A stretch of 64,000 nucleotides of DNA from Sulfitobacter marinus (GTDB lineage: Bacteria > Pseudomonadota > Alphaproteobacteria > Rhodobacterales > Rhodobacteraceae). The DNA lies in NCBI RefSeq assembly GCF_900116285.1, contig NZ_FPAJ01000001.1, positions 372,001-436,000 of the forward strand, read 5' to 3'. Position 1 is the first letter of the stretch, and each line of letters opens with the position of its first letter. Made by a program: the position numbers and the translations under genes. Below are positions 18,286-26,342 of this stretch, one piece after another. The notes beneath the pieces are model-generated. The model was not told the DNA's origin. It saw nothing but the letters and a program-made list of their open reading frames with translations, and made no database searches.

Positions 18286-18596
18286 GCGGCGTCTTCCTTG
18301 TTTAATGTGACCCCGACGCAGCATTCAGACGTCAAAAAGGCCACTGTTTCCTGCATCGCGTCAAAATCGACGCGATTAACGATTTGCCGCCCCTGACGGG
18401 TCTGTAGGACCAGCCCCGCATCGACCAAGGCGCTAAGGTGGTGTGCAAGAGTTGAAGGGGCCGCCCCCAAATGTTGGCCAATTTCGCCCACGTTCAGACC
18501 GTCATGGCCTGCGCGAACGAGCAGGCGAAAGACGGCCAGACGGGTGTCGTGGCCAAGAGCGGCGAGAGAGCGGGCGGTTTTAATGTGATCTGTCAT
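18282..18596 (-). CDS. ArsR-family repressor with C-terminal Cys-Cys pair
   Basis: Winged-helix repressor of 104 residues. The HTH reads LNVGEIGQHLGAAPSTLAHHLSALVDAGLV. The classical ArsR metal motif ELCVCDLC is absent; instead vicinal Cys92-Cys93 (TSECCVGV) occur near the C-terminus. C-terminal cysteine sites are known from Acidithiobacillus ferrooxidans ArsR and the methylarsenite-selective Shewanella putrefaciens ArsR. It is coupled to the permease and probably represses both genes. Confidence 0.88.
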   Translation of the reverse strand: MTDHIKTARSLAALGHDTRLAVFRLLVRAGHDGLNVGEIGQHLGAAPSTLAHHLSALVDAGLVLQTRQGRQIVNRVDFDAMQETVAFLTSECCVGVTLNKEDAA

Positions 18597-18671
18597 GCGC
18601 TCAATTAAAACTATAAAACTAGTTTTGTAAATATGATTCGATGAAGCTCGTGGAACGACCTTCGTATGAAA

Positions 18672-18697
18672 AAGCCCGGGGCTGGAACCCCAGGCTT
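18672..18697 (-). terminator. intrinsic terminator of the PhoX gene
   Basis: Read on the minus strand, AAGCC-t-GGGG pairs with CCCC-g-GGCTT across a six-base loop and is followed by a T run. It lies 35 bp past the phoX stop. Confidence 0.8.
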
Positions 18698-18731
18698 AGT
18701 ATCTGCGCGCATGCAGAAGGGTAAGGTGTTG

Positions 18732-20759
18732 TTATACGGCGATTTTGCCGCCGCCCTGCTTGGTGATGACCACCACCGCCGGCCGCGGGGGCATGGCAGG
18801 ATCGAAGTCGGGCCAACGGGTGGCGGGGTCCTCAAATGTGCTGTTACGCTCGAACCCGGCGAGGTTTTTTGTGCCATCCGTGCCCGGATGCTGAACCGCA
18901 ACAAACAGGGTTTCGCCATCATCGGTAAAATAGGGGCCGCACATTTCCCCACCGACGGGGCAGCGAAAGAACAGCTTGGACGTGCCCCGCGCGTCGCCTT
19001 CGGTCTCAACGGCATAAAGCCCGTCTGACTTGCCCGTCTTGGCCCAGCTGCCGCCCTGATCGGTGCTGACCCACAGCCGCCCATCGGCGTCGATGGCGCA
19101 GTTGTCGGGGCTGCCGAACCAACCGTTTTCAGACGTGTCCGGGTTCCACTGTGCGCCAACCTCGGCCAGCGAGGGATCGCCACATTTTACCAAGATCGAC
19201 CAAGTGCCCATGGTCGCGGCGTGGTTGCCGCCCTGTTCCTTGATCTCGATGATATGGCCGAAACTGCTTTTGGCGCGGGGGTTTGCGGCGTTCAGGTCAT
19301 CTTCGCCGCGTTTGGTGTTATTGGTCAGCATGATATAGGCCGTGCCATCGCCGCGCGGCTGCGCGTCTTCGGGACGGTCCATGGGGGTCGCGCCGAGTAG
19401 ATCGGCGGCAATGCGGGTGTCGATCATCACGTCACCTTGGTCATTGAACCCGTTTTCCGCGGTCAGAGGCCCGGCACCATGGATCAGGGGCAGCCAAAGC
19501 ACAGTGCCATCCTCTTCAAAGCGCGCGACATAGAGGGTGCCATCGCTAAGCAGTTTGGAATTGGCGGCGCGGTCGCCGGATACCTTGCCGCCCGAGACGT
19601 ATTTATACTGGTAGTCAAAGCGGTTGTCGTCGCCCATGTAGATCACCAAACGGCCATCGCTCGACACTGTCGTTTCGGCCCCTTCATGGCGGAACCGGCC
19701 AAGGGCTGTGTGTTTGATCGGGGTGGATGTCGGGTCCATCGGGTCAACCTCGACCACCCAGCCGAATTTATTGGGCGCGTGGGGTTCTTTGTCGATGTTG
19801 AAGCGGTCGTATTTCTGACCCCATGCGTACCACATCCCCGGCACGCCATAGCGTTTCTGCGAGGCAGCTTCGCGGCTGGTGGGATCAATCACTGGCTTGC
19901 CGTCGGCATCCAGATTATCTGTCCAGTAATACCCGTGAAAGTTTTCTTCGGCCATTAACCATGTGCCCCATGGCGTCATGCCGCCCGCGCAATTGTTCAG
20001 CGTGCCAATCACCTTGGTGCCGGTGGGGTCGTCATTGGTTTGCAGACGGGCATGACCCGCGGCGGGGCCATCGATCGTCATTGCGGTGTCCAGCGGGCTG
20101 ATGCGGCGGTTCATCTTGCCGTCACGCACGACCTGCCAAACGCCGCTAGCATCTTTGGCGATCTCGACAACCGATCCCCCATGGGCGGCCATTTCAATGT
20201 CGATCAATTCAGGCGTCATGCCGGAAAATCCGGCGCGGTCCTGACGGCCAAGACCGGGGAACATCACCTCTTCGTTGGTGTATTCGTGGTTCACACAAAG
20301 CAAACCGCGCGTGCCATCATCGTTCAGCGGCACAAACCCAACGTAATCGTTGTTATAGCCGAACTGTTTCAACTGCGCGGCGGCGGTCTGGTTCATCACG
20401 TCAAATTCGGGCGCGTCGGCGGTGATCGGATCGCCCCACCGCAGCAAAACCTGCGCGTCATAACCATCGGCCACATGGTGAGTTTCGTCGTTGCCCCAGG
20501 CCAATTCATCAAAGCGATAGCGGCTTGCGGGGGCGGCATTGCCCTGATGGGGCGCGACCAAGGCCGAGGTGCCGAACAGGGTCGTGGTCGCGGTCACACC
20601 CAACATGCCGCGCAGGATCTCGCGGCGGCCATAGCGCGCATTGATGACATCGCCAATCGTACGCTCAAGGTTGGGGTTTGTGGGGATGTCGTCAAAGGCC
20701 TCGTACGCTTCGGCCTTATTGCCGATAGAGGGATCGTTAAGGATATCATGGCGGGTCAT
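18732..20759 (-). CDS. phoX: PhoX-family alkaline phosphatase (DUF839)
   Basis: Large calcium-dependent phosphatase of the PhoX type, 675 residues from ATG 20759, which has AGGAGCAG as ribosome site; a start 54 bases upstream lacks one. A twin-arginine signal (YGRREILRGMLGVTATTTLFG near residue 50) indicates folded export to the periplasm by Tat. Characteristic PhoX segments are LLCVNHEYTNEEVMFPG, NNCAGGMTPWGTWLMAEENF and RFRHEGAETT. The enzyme frees phosphate from organic phosphoesters and in marine bacteria is usually under PhoB. No adjacent pho genes are seen. Confidence 0.9.
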   Translation of the reverse strand: MTRHDILNDPSIGNKAEAYEAFDDIPTNPNLERTIGDVINARYGRREILRGMLGVTATTTLFGTSALVAPHQGNAAPASRYRFDELAWGNDETHHVADGYDAQVLLRWGDPITADAPEFDVMNQTAAAQLKQFGYNNDYVGFVPLNDDGTRGLLCVNHEYTNEEVMFPGLGRQDRAGFSGMTPELIDIEMAAHGGSVVEIAKDASGVWQVVRDGKMNRRISPLDTAMTIDGPAAGHARLQTNDDPTGTKVIGTLNNCAGGMTPWGTWLMAEENFHGYYWTDNLDADGKPVIDPTSREAASQKRYGVPGMWYAWGQKYDRFNIDKEPHAPNKFGWVVEVDPMDPTSTPIKHTALGRFRHEGAETTVSSDGRLVIYMGDDNRFDYQYKYVSGGKVSGDRAANSKLLSDGTLYVARFEEDGTVLWLPLIHGAGPLTAENGFNDQGDVMIDTRIAADLLGATPMDRPEDAQPRGDGTAYIMLTNNTKRGEDDLNAANPRAKSSFGHIIEIKEQGGNHAATMGTWSILVKCGDPSLAEVGAQWNPDTSENGWFGSPDNCAIDADGRLWVSTDQGGSWAKTGKSDGLYAVETEGDARGTSKLFFRCPVGGEMCGPYFTDDGETLFVAVQHPGTDGTKNLAGFERNSTFEDPATRWPDFDPAMPPRPAVVVITKQGGGKIAV

Positions 20760-21110
20760 GGCTGCTCCTGCATGTTTGCTGTGATGCCGCGAAACATCAT
20801 TTTGGTATGTCACAACCGCGTGCCAATGAAACGAAGGTTTTGTGACAAACGGCGGTCGGCGGCGGGCACGGGCAGCGAGTTCGATAAATTTTTCGACATT
20901 TTTTCAGGCGGCCAAATAAGGCGTTTTGCACATCGCGCGGCGGTATATCTGCACGCAGCGGGCAGGGCCTTGGCGATAAACCTGCGCTGGGCAGCCCGTT
21001 GTCTGTCACTGGAAGGGAGACCACCCCTTGAACCCCAAGTATGGCGCGACTAATCTGTGAGTAAGGGTTTCGCGGGTATGGTCCTGCGGACGGCACAATC
21101 AGGCAGGCTT
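20760..21110. other. 351-bp divergent region between phoX and clpP
   Basis: No credible gene is seen. Just upstream of phoX (minus strand, about 20825-20850) the string GTTTGTCACAAAACCTTCG has one good half-site (TTGTCAC) of a Pho box and a poor second half, so PhoB control is possible but weakly supported. Near clpP, CTTGAA at 21027-21032 could be a heat-shock (RpoH) -35 element, but the matching -10 is unclear. Confidence 0.3.
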
Positions 21111-21758
21111 ATGAACGATCCACACGATACCTATATGAACACGCTTGTCCCCATGGTGGTTGAACAGACCAGCCGGGGCGAACGCGCATACGACATTTTC
21201 TCGCGTCTGCTGAAAGAGCGGATTATTTTCCTCTCCGGCCCTGTGCATGATGGCATGTCGTCGCTGATCGTCGCGCAGTTGCTGCACCTGGAGGCCGAAA
21301 ACCCGTCGAAAGAGATTTCGATGTATATCAACAGCCCCGGTGGCGTTGTCACATCGGGTTTGTCGATCTACGACACCATGCAATACATCAAACCCAAGGT
21401 GTCGACGCTGGTGATCGGCCAGGCCGCATCGATGGGGTCACTGCTGTTGCAAGCGGGCGAGCCGGGCATGCGGTTCTCGCTGCCCAACAGCCGCGTGATG
21501 GTGCACCAACCCTCTGGCGGGTATCAAGGTCAGGCGACCGACATCATGATCCATGCGCAAGAAACGCAAAAGTTGAAAACCCGCCTGAACGAGATCTACG
21601 TCAAACACACAGGCCAATCGCTTGATAAAGTAGAAGCGGCCCTTGAGCGCGACAACTTTATGTCCCCCGAAGAAGCGAAAGACTGGGGCTTGATCGACGA
21701 AATCGTCGAAAACCGCGGTAAAATGGATGACCCGGACGCCGATAAAAGCGGCAAGTAA
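21111..21758 (+). CDS. clpP: ATP-dependent Clp protease proteolytic subunit
   Basis: Serine peptidase of 215 residues from ATG 21111, preceded by AGGCAGG. The frame extends 54 bases further up, but those residues do not look like ClpP. The catalytic serine is in [11 protein letters not shown] and the histidine in [19 protein letters not shown] and [15 protein letters not shown] are family marks. It forms the tetradecameric chamber used by ClpX, encoded 130 bp downstream. Confidence 0.97.
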   Translation: MNDPHDTYMNTLVPMVVEQTSRGERAYDIFSRLLKERIIFLSGPVHDGMSSLIVAQLLHLEAENPSKEISMYINSPGGVVTSGLSIYDTMQYIKPKVSTLVIGQAASMGSLLLQAGEPGMRFSLPNSRVMVHQPSGGYQGQATDIMIHAQETQKLKTRLNEIYVKHTGQSLDKVEAALERDNFMSPEEAKDWGLIDEIVENRGKMDDPDADKSGK

Positions 21759-21888
21759 ATAAGGCGTGCGCGGTTAACGATTTTGCGATTGTGGACCGCG
21801 CACCGCTGGCCTAAGCTGGCACCGAGCAAATGCAAAACTGCACCACCTTAAGGTGGGCAAATCACAAGACAGACCTGAAAGGGTTGAA

Positions 21889-23154
21889 ATGGCGAATACG
21901 ACCAGCGGCGATAGCAAAAACACTCTGTACTGCAGCTTTTGTGGCAAAAGCCAGCATGAGGTGCGCAAGCTGATTGCGGGGCCGACTGTGTTCATCTGCG
22001 ATGAATGTGTCGAACTGTGCATGGATATCATCCGCGAAGAGACAAAGGCATCCGGCCTGAAAGCCACCGATGGCGTGCCGACACCCAAAGATATTTGTGA
22101 CGTGCTGGACGATTATGTGATCGGTCAGGCAATGGCCAAACGCGTTTTGTCCGTTGCGGTGCACAACCACTACAAACGTTTGAACCACGCCCAGAAGGGT
22201 GGGGATATCGAACTTGCGAAATCCAACATCCTGCTGATCGGGCCGACCGGTTGCGGTAAAACGCTGCTTGCGCAAACGCTGGCACGCATTTTGGATGTAC
22301 CGTTTACCATGGCCGACGCCACCACATTGACCGAAGCGGGTTATGTGGGCGAAGACGTTGAAAACATTATCCTAAAGCTGCTGCAGGCCTCTGAATATAA
22401 TGTTGAGCGTGCGCAGCGTGGCATCGTTTATATCGACGAAGTTGATAAGATCACCCGCAAATCCGAGAACCCTTCGATCACCCGCGATGTATCGGGCGAG
22501 GGCGTTCAGCAAGCGCTGCTGAAGCTGATGGAAGGGACGGTTGCATCTGTTCCACCGCAAGGCGGACGCAAGCACCCGCAGCAGGAATTCCTGCAGGTGG
22601 ATACAACCAACATCCTGTTCATCTGTGGCGGGGCCTTTGCGGGTCTTGACCGGATTATCGCCGCACGCGGCAAAGGGTCGGCCATGGGCTTTGGCGCAGA
22701 TGTGCGCGACAAGGATGCCCGCGGCATCGGCGAGATTTTCACCGATCTGGAACCGGAAGACCTATTGAAATTTGGTTTGATCCCGGAATTCGTGGGCCGT
22801 TTGCCAGTTTTGGCAACATTGGAAGACCTGGATGAAGACGCGCTTGTGACCATCCTGACCCAGCCGAAAAACGCGCTGGTTAAGCAGTATCAACGCCTGT
22901 TCGAGATTGAAGACACAGAGCTGACCTTTACCGATGATGCGCTGTCTGCCATCGCCAAGCGCGCGATTGAGCGGAAAACAGGTGCGCGCGGGTTGCGCTC
23001 TATTCTCGAAGATATCCTGCTGGACACGATGTTCGAATTGCCGGGCATGGAGACGGTCACAGAGGTTGTGGTGAACGAAGAGGCCGTGATGTCGGACGCA
23101 GCGCCGCTGATGATTCATGCCGAAGCCGAGAAAGAGCCCGCAACCGCAGGCTAA
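21889..23154 (+). CDS. clpX: ATP-dependent Clp protease ATP-binding subunit
   Basis: AAA+ unfoldase of 421 residues from ATG 21889. The N-terminal zinc-binding domain is intact (CSFCGKSQ and CDECVELC). Walker A is [12 protein letters not shown], the pore loop [11 protein letters not shown], and Walker [25 protein letters not shown] and the C-terminal AAA lid follow. It feeds tagged substrates to ClpP. The gap of 130 bp from clpP may hold its own promoter. Confidence 0.97.
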   Translation: MANTTSGDSKNTLYCSFCGKSQHEVRKLIAGPTVFICDECVELCMDIIREETKASGLKATDGVPTPKDICDVLDDYVIGQAMAKRVLSVAVHNHYKRLNHAQKGGDIELAKSNILLIGPTGCGKTLLAQTLARILDVPFTMADATTLTEAGYVGEDVENIILKLLQASEYNVERAQRGIVYIDEVDKITRKSENPSITRDVSGEGVQQALLKLMEGTVASVPPQGGRKHPQQEFLQVDTTNILFICGGAFAGLDRIIAARGKGSAMGFGADVRDKDARGIGEIFTDLEPEDLLKFGLIPEFVGRLPVLATLEDLDEDALVTILTQPKNALVKQYQRLFEIEDTELTFTDDALSAIAKRAIERKTGARGLRSILEDILLDTMFELPGMETVTEVVVNEEAVMSDAAPLMIHAEAEKEPATAG

Positions 23155-23176
23155 GTATCGCCCCTATAGATTGATG

Positions 23177-23205
23177 AAAGCGTGCCTTTTGGTCGCGCTT
23201 TTTCA
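23177..23205 (+). terminator. terminator of clpX
   Basis: AAAGCG pairs with CGCTTT with a short G+C inner stem and a four-base T loop, followed by TTTTTCATTT. It lies 23 bp past the clpX stop. Confidence 0.75.
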
Positions 23206-23306
23206 TTTGGTCGCAGCGCTTTAGACGTTCTTGGGGTTTTGTTATCTTGACGTCAGATCGGCGATTGGGTCTGACTGTGCCGCAGAGATTTCACAAAGGA
23301 CAGACC

Positions 23307-23669
23307 ATGATACAGCGTATATCTTCCGGCGGAGAGTTCGAGGCCAAGATCGGCTATTGCCGCGCCGTCGTCGCGGGCGGTTTCGCCCATGTCGCGGGCA
23401 CTGTGGGGCAGGGCTATACGGTCACCGATCAATGTCGTGCCGCATTAACCACGATCGAGAACGCGTTGAAGCAGGCTGGCTGTTCCATGGCGGACGTGGT
23501 GCGGGTGAACTATTATCTGCCCGACCGGGCCGAATTTGAACCTTGCTGGCCTATGCTTTCTGAAACATTTGGTCAGAACCCGCCTGCCGCCACGATGATC
23601 GAATGCGGATTGATCGACCCTAAATACCGCATTGAAATCGAAGTGACGGCGCTGGTCCCTACTGCTTAA
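23307..23669 (+). CDS. RidA family protein (second copy)
   Basis: RidA-like protein of 120 residues from ATG 23307 (AAGGA upstream). Visible marks are FAHVAGTVGQGYTVTDQCRAALTTIE and the end YRIEIEVTALVPT. The arginine usually seen before the final strand (RVEIE) is in YRIEIE here. It stands alone after clpX and is unrelated in context to the copy at 13591. It overlaps the convergent DUF4760 gene by four bases. Substrate unknown. Confidence 0.85.
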   Translation: MIQRISSGGEFEAKIGYCRAVVAGGFAHVAGTVGQGYTVTDQCRAALTTIENALKQAGCSMADVVRVNYYLPDRAEFEPCWPMLSETFGQNPPAATMIECGLIDPKYRIEIEVTALVPTA

Positions 23670-24382
23670 CGCAGGCGTGGGATGGGTCGCTCGTTCGGGC
23701 TGCCATTAATGTCGCGGGCATTTTGCTTGCGCCATTGACCATAAAGCGCGGTCAGATGCTCATACGTGTTGGGATTAATCTTTTGCATCCCCGCAATCAA
23801 ATGTCTGGAATCGTCAACCAGATTGCACATGATGGATCTGAGCGTCTTTTTCAGCATCTCTTCGTCCAAGTCGCCCTCGGTGATGCCAACCGCCAGAAAT
23901 TCATAGTAATTCAGCAGCGTCGTCAGGGCGAGGGCGCTGTCCCGTCTGACCTTATGTTCCGCAATAACATCCATCGACGCGCCGGGCGGCGTCATGGTAT
24001 TGCGTGCGGCGTTCCAGTCGTCAAAGGCCACATCGGTATATTCGGGGAAATAGGCGCGCCGTTTTTCGATGGTGCCTTGGAATTCCGAACTAAGCCGCGT
24101 TTCCAGCAAAACCGTAATCGTATGCTGCTTGCGCTGCGCGTGGCGGGCGGCGCGGGTGCTGAACCAAAAGGTCAGGATCGCCGCAACCACTGAAATCGCA
24201 GCAACGATGGTGCCGGTTGCGGTCAGGAATGCCGTGTATTGCGGACTGGGCTTGTTAGGAAATAATGCATAAACGCTGGATAAGCTGGCCGATGCCAAGG
24301 GCAGCAGGATCAACAGGAATATGCAAAGGGTACAAAGGACTAGCAACGCGCCAAATATAAAGAGGAATGCGCGCGCAATCAT
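23666..24382 (-). CDS. DUF4760-like membrane protein
   Basis: Protein of 238 residues with two N-terminal hydrophobic segments (about residues 8-35 and 50-75), then a charged cytoplasmic domain. TLLNYYEFLAVGITEGDLDE near residue 160 resembles DUF4760 proteins. Function is unknown. It has no same-strand neighbour except a possible 18-codon reading frame 19 bp upstream. No strong ribosome site precedes the ATG. Confidence 0.65.
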   Translation of the reverse strand: MIARAFLFIFGALLVLCTLCIFLLILLPLASASLSSVYALFPNKPSPQYTAFLTATGTIVAAISVVAAILTFWFSTRAARHAQRKQHTITVLLETRLSSEFQGTIEKRRAYFPEYTDVAFDDWNAARNTMTPPGASMDVIAEHKVRRDSALALTTLLNYYEFLAVGITEGDLDEEMLKKTLRSIMCNLVDDSRHLIAGMQKINPNTYEHLTALYGQWRKQNARDINGSPNERPIPRLR

Positions 24383-24740
24383 CGTCTAAAGCAGCTTGGC
24401 CTTATCCGTTGCCAAAGCCATCACGGGGAAGGCCGTTGCCGAAACCGTCAGTTGTCATTGCTCTACCCCTCAATCGGTATGCGTTTCTCGTATCATACAA
24501 AAGGACCGCAAGCCAGTTCTTCCGGCTGATACAGATCCTTTTACGCCTGTAGGTCTTAATATAGGGTGAGGGACCCAAAATTGCAAAAAATTGATACATC
24601 TGCGCAATGGGCGGCTTTTCGCAGCAAAATCAGGGTCAAAGCAGGGTTAGGCGGTTAAATTCAGGGGCCGTGCCGCCAGCGATGACTAGACGTTGCCCCA
24701 CCAATCGGGCATAGACAAACCAAAGCTTCAGGAGACCTAA
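24383..24740. other. 358-bp intergenic region between DUF4760 gene and NDUFA12 gene
   Basis: Apart from the small frame at 24402-24458 (listed separately) I see no gene or RNA. The region must hold divergent promoters, but no convincing -35/-10 pair stands out. A ribosome site (AGGAGACC) precedes the NDUFA12 start. Confidence 0.4.
24402..24458 (-). CDS. possible 18-residue peptide with repeated DGFGNG
   Basis: ATG at 24458 is preceded by GAGGGG at a usable distance and opens MTTDGFGNGLPRDGFGNG, then TAA. The two DGFGNG units differ in the DNA only at synonymous positions (GAC/GAT, GGT/GGC, TTC/TTT), apart from the last base before the stop. This suggests selection on the peptide. It ends 19 bp before the DUF4760 gene and could be a leader or small protein. 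Too short to be sure. Confidence 0.35.
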   Translation of the reverse strand: MTTDGFGNGLPRDGFGNG

Positions 24741-25124
24741 ATGGGCATTCTATCTTCTTTCTTGCGCGCCGTGACATGGTGGAACGGCCAGACCCTGAAC
24801 ACGCAGCTGTTTACTTGGCGCAAGGGCACCAAGGTGGGTGAAGATGCCGAGGGCAACGTTTACTATCGCAACGCGGATGACAGCAAACGCTGGGTGATCT
24901 TTAACGGTGAGGTTGAGGCCTCGCGGGTGAACCCCGATTGGCACGGCTGGCTACATCATACTTGGGATGAAACGCCTCAGGACCGCCCTTTGGCACATAA
25001 ACACTGGGAAAAGCCGCATCAGGAAAACCTGACAGGCACGGCCTTGGCCTATGCGCCAGCGGGTTCGATCCGCCGCGAACACCCCGCGGACCGCGGCGAT
25101 TACGAGGCTTGGAGCCCGGAATAA
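24741..25124 (+). CDS. NADH:ubiquinone oxidoreductase NDUFA12-family subunit
   Basis: Accessory complex I subunit homologue (B17.2/NDUFA12), 127 residues. Typical sequence: [43 protein letters not shown] and the [15 protein letters not shown] segment. In alphaproteobacteria this gene is usually apart from the nuo operon and next to mlaD/DUF2155, as here. It probably helps assemble or stabilise complex I at the inner membrane. Confidence 0.93.
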   Translation: MGILSSFLRAVTWWNGQTLNTQLFTWRKGTKVGEDAEGNVYYRNADDSKRWVIFNGEVEASRVNPDWHGWLHHTWDETPQDRPLAHKHWEKPHQENLTGTALAYAPAGSIRREHPADRGDYEAWSPE

Positions 25125-25127
25125 TCC

Positions 25128-25390
25128 ATGGGTGGTGACCTGCCGGAAACAATGAGGGGCGGCGTCGTTTTGGCCGCTGCGTTGGGTTTTATCGTTTATG
25201 CAGGGCAGGCCGCTGGCATCGGATGGGCACAGTTGTATCGGTGGATCACTGTGTCTAAATTCCCAACGACAGCGCGGCGGGCAGATCGCAGTTCTATGTG
25301 TCGGATGGGGATGTGATCAGCGACAGGCAAGGCGCGTTGAGCCTGATTCCGCTTTTGTTGAAATTCGTTTCAGGTCAAGGACGTGAGTGA
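25128..25390 (+). pseudogene. mlaD: mlaD remnant with internal deletion and frameshift
   Basis: The slot between NDUFA12 and DUF2155 genes is normally filled by MlaD, the MCE-domain lipid-transport protein of about 150 residues. Here the N-terminus is readable (GGVVLAAALGFIVYAGQAAGI, a membrane anchor), then the frame is lost. From 25259 another frame reads IPNDSAA and then SDGDVISDRQGALSLIPLLL up to KFVSG, like the MlaD C-terminus. Roughly half of the gene, including most of the MCE domain, is missing. The remnant stop still overlaps the next start (TGATG). Confidence 0.72.
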
Positions 25391-25743
25391 TGGGTAAGAT
25401 ACTGATTTTTTTGGCGTTGTTTGCGTTGCCCGTACAGGCCCAGCAGGTGACCAGCGCCGATGGGGCGTTGCTGCGGGCTTTGGATAAGATATCTGGCGAA
25501 ACCAAAGATTTCGAGATCAAGCGCGGCGAAATCGTGCGTGCGGGCAGTCTGGCTGTGCAGATGAACGATTGCCGCTTTCCCGTGGGAAACCCCGCTGGTG
25601 ACGCCTTTGCCGAGCTTGAGATAGTTGAGTTTGGTAAGGAAAACCGTCTGTTCTCAGGCTGGATGATTGCCTCGTCGCCCGCTTTGTCAGCGCTTGAGCA
25701 TCCGCGCTATGACATCTGGGTCATCCGCTGCACCACCTCCTGA
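25390..25743 (+). CDS. DUF2155 domain protein, secreted
   Basis: Protein of 117 residues with a Sec signal (ILIFLALFALPVQA, cleavage near 18). The DUF2155 core shows LRALDKISGETKDFEIKRGE, MNDCRFPVGNP and FSGWMIASSPALSALEHPRYDIWV. Members often sit beside mlaD and are predicted to act at the envelope; role unknown. ATG 25390 shares a base with the mlaD remnant stop. Its last 37 bases overlap the convergent aat gene. Confidence 0.88.
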   Translation: MGKILIFLALFALPVQAQQVTSADGALLRALDKISGETKDFEIKRGEIVRAGSLAVQMNDCRFPVGNPAGDAFAELEIVEFGKENRLFSGWMIASSPALSALEHPRYDIWVIRCTTS

Positions 25744-26342
25744 GGCGTGGCAGGGGAAGGGCTGTTGAAATCGGCATTCAACTCCAATGCTGCCTCAAGA
25801 CGTTTGTGATAGGCGTCGCGGGGAATTTCGACCGCGCCCAGCGACGCAAGATGGGGCGTTAGAAACTGCGTATCAAACAGCGTGAACCCGCCCCGTTTGA
25901 GCCGGTCGACCAGACAGGCCAAGGCAATCTTTGACGCGTTATCGCGGCGTGAAAACATGCTTTCGCCGAAAAATGCCGCTCCCAGCGTGACACCGTAAAC
26001 GCCGCCCACCAACGCATCGCCCTCCCACAGCTCGAGCGAATGCGCAGCGCCGCCTTGATGAAGGGCCTGGTAGAGGGCAAAAATTTCGGCGTTGATCCAC
26101 GTTTCTTCGCGGTCTGCGCAGCCGGTTACGACGTCAGCAAAGGCGCTGTTGATCGAAACGGTAAAACCCGTGCGCCGCATGGCCCGCGCCAGACTGCGCG
26201 AGATATGGAACCCGTCCAAAGGAAAGACGCCCCGTAAACGCGGATCGACCCAGAAAATATCCGGGTCGTCGCGGTGTTCGGCCATGGGGAAGATACCCAT
26301 GGAATAGCCATGTAGCAAAAGCTCTGGCGTGAGGTCAGGCAT
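25707..26342 (-). CDS. aat: leucyl/phenylalanyl-tRNA--protein transferase
   Basis: Transfers Leu or Phe to proteins with N-terminal Arg or Lys, marking them for ClpS/ClpAP. Protein of 211 residues from ATG 26342, which overlaps the accC end by eight bases; an ATG 30 bases further up lies deeper in accC. Family marks: LLHGYSMGIFPMAE, IFWVDPRLRGVFPL, HSLELWEGDALVGGVYGVTLG and GESMFSRRDNASK. The accBC-aat order is usual in this group. The 3' end overlaps the DUF2155 gene tail to tail. Confidence 0.95.
   Translation of the reverse strand: MPDLTPELLLHGYSMGIFPMAEHRDDPDIFWVDPRLRGVFPLDGFHISRSLARAMRRTGFTVSINSAFADVVTGCADREETWINAEIFALYQALHQGGAAHSLELWEGDALVGGVYGVTLGAAFFGESMFSRRDNASKIALACLVDRLKRGGFTLFDTQFLTPHLASLGAVEIPRDAYHKRLEAALELNADFNSPSPATPQEVVQRMTQMS

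Noticed and set aside
18611-19183. Minus-strand frame of 190 codons overlapping the end of phoX
   Set aside because: Basic, Pro/Arg-rich shadow of phoX in another frame and running through the phoX terminator.
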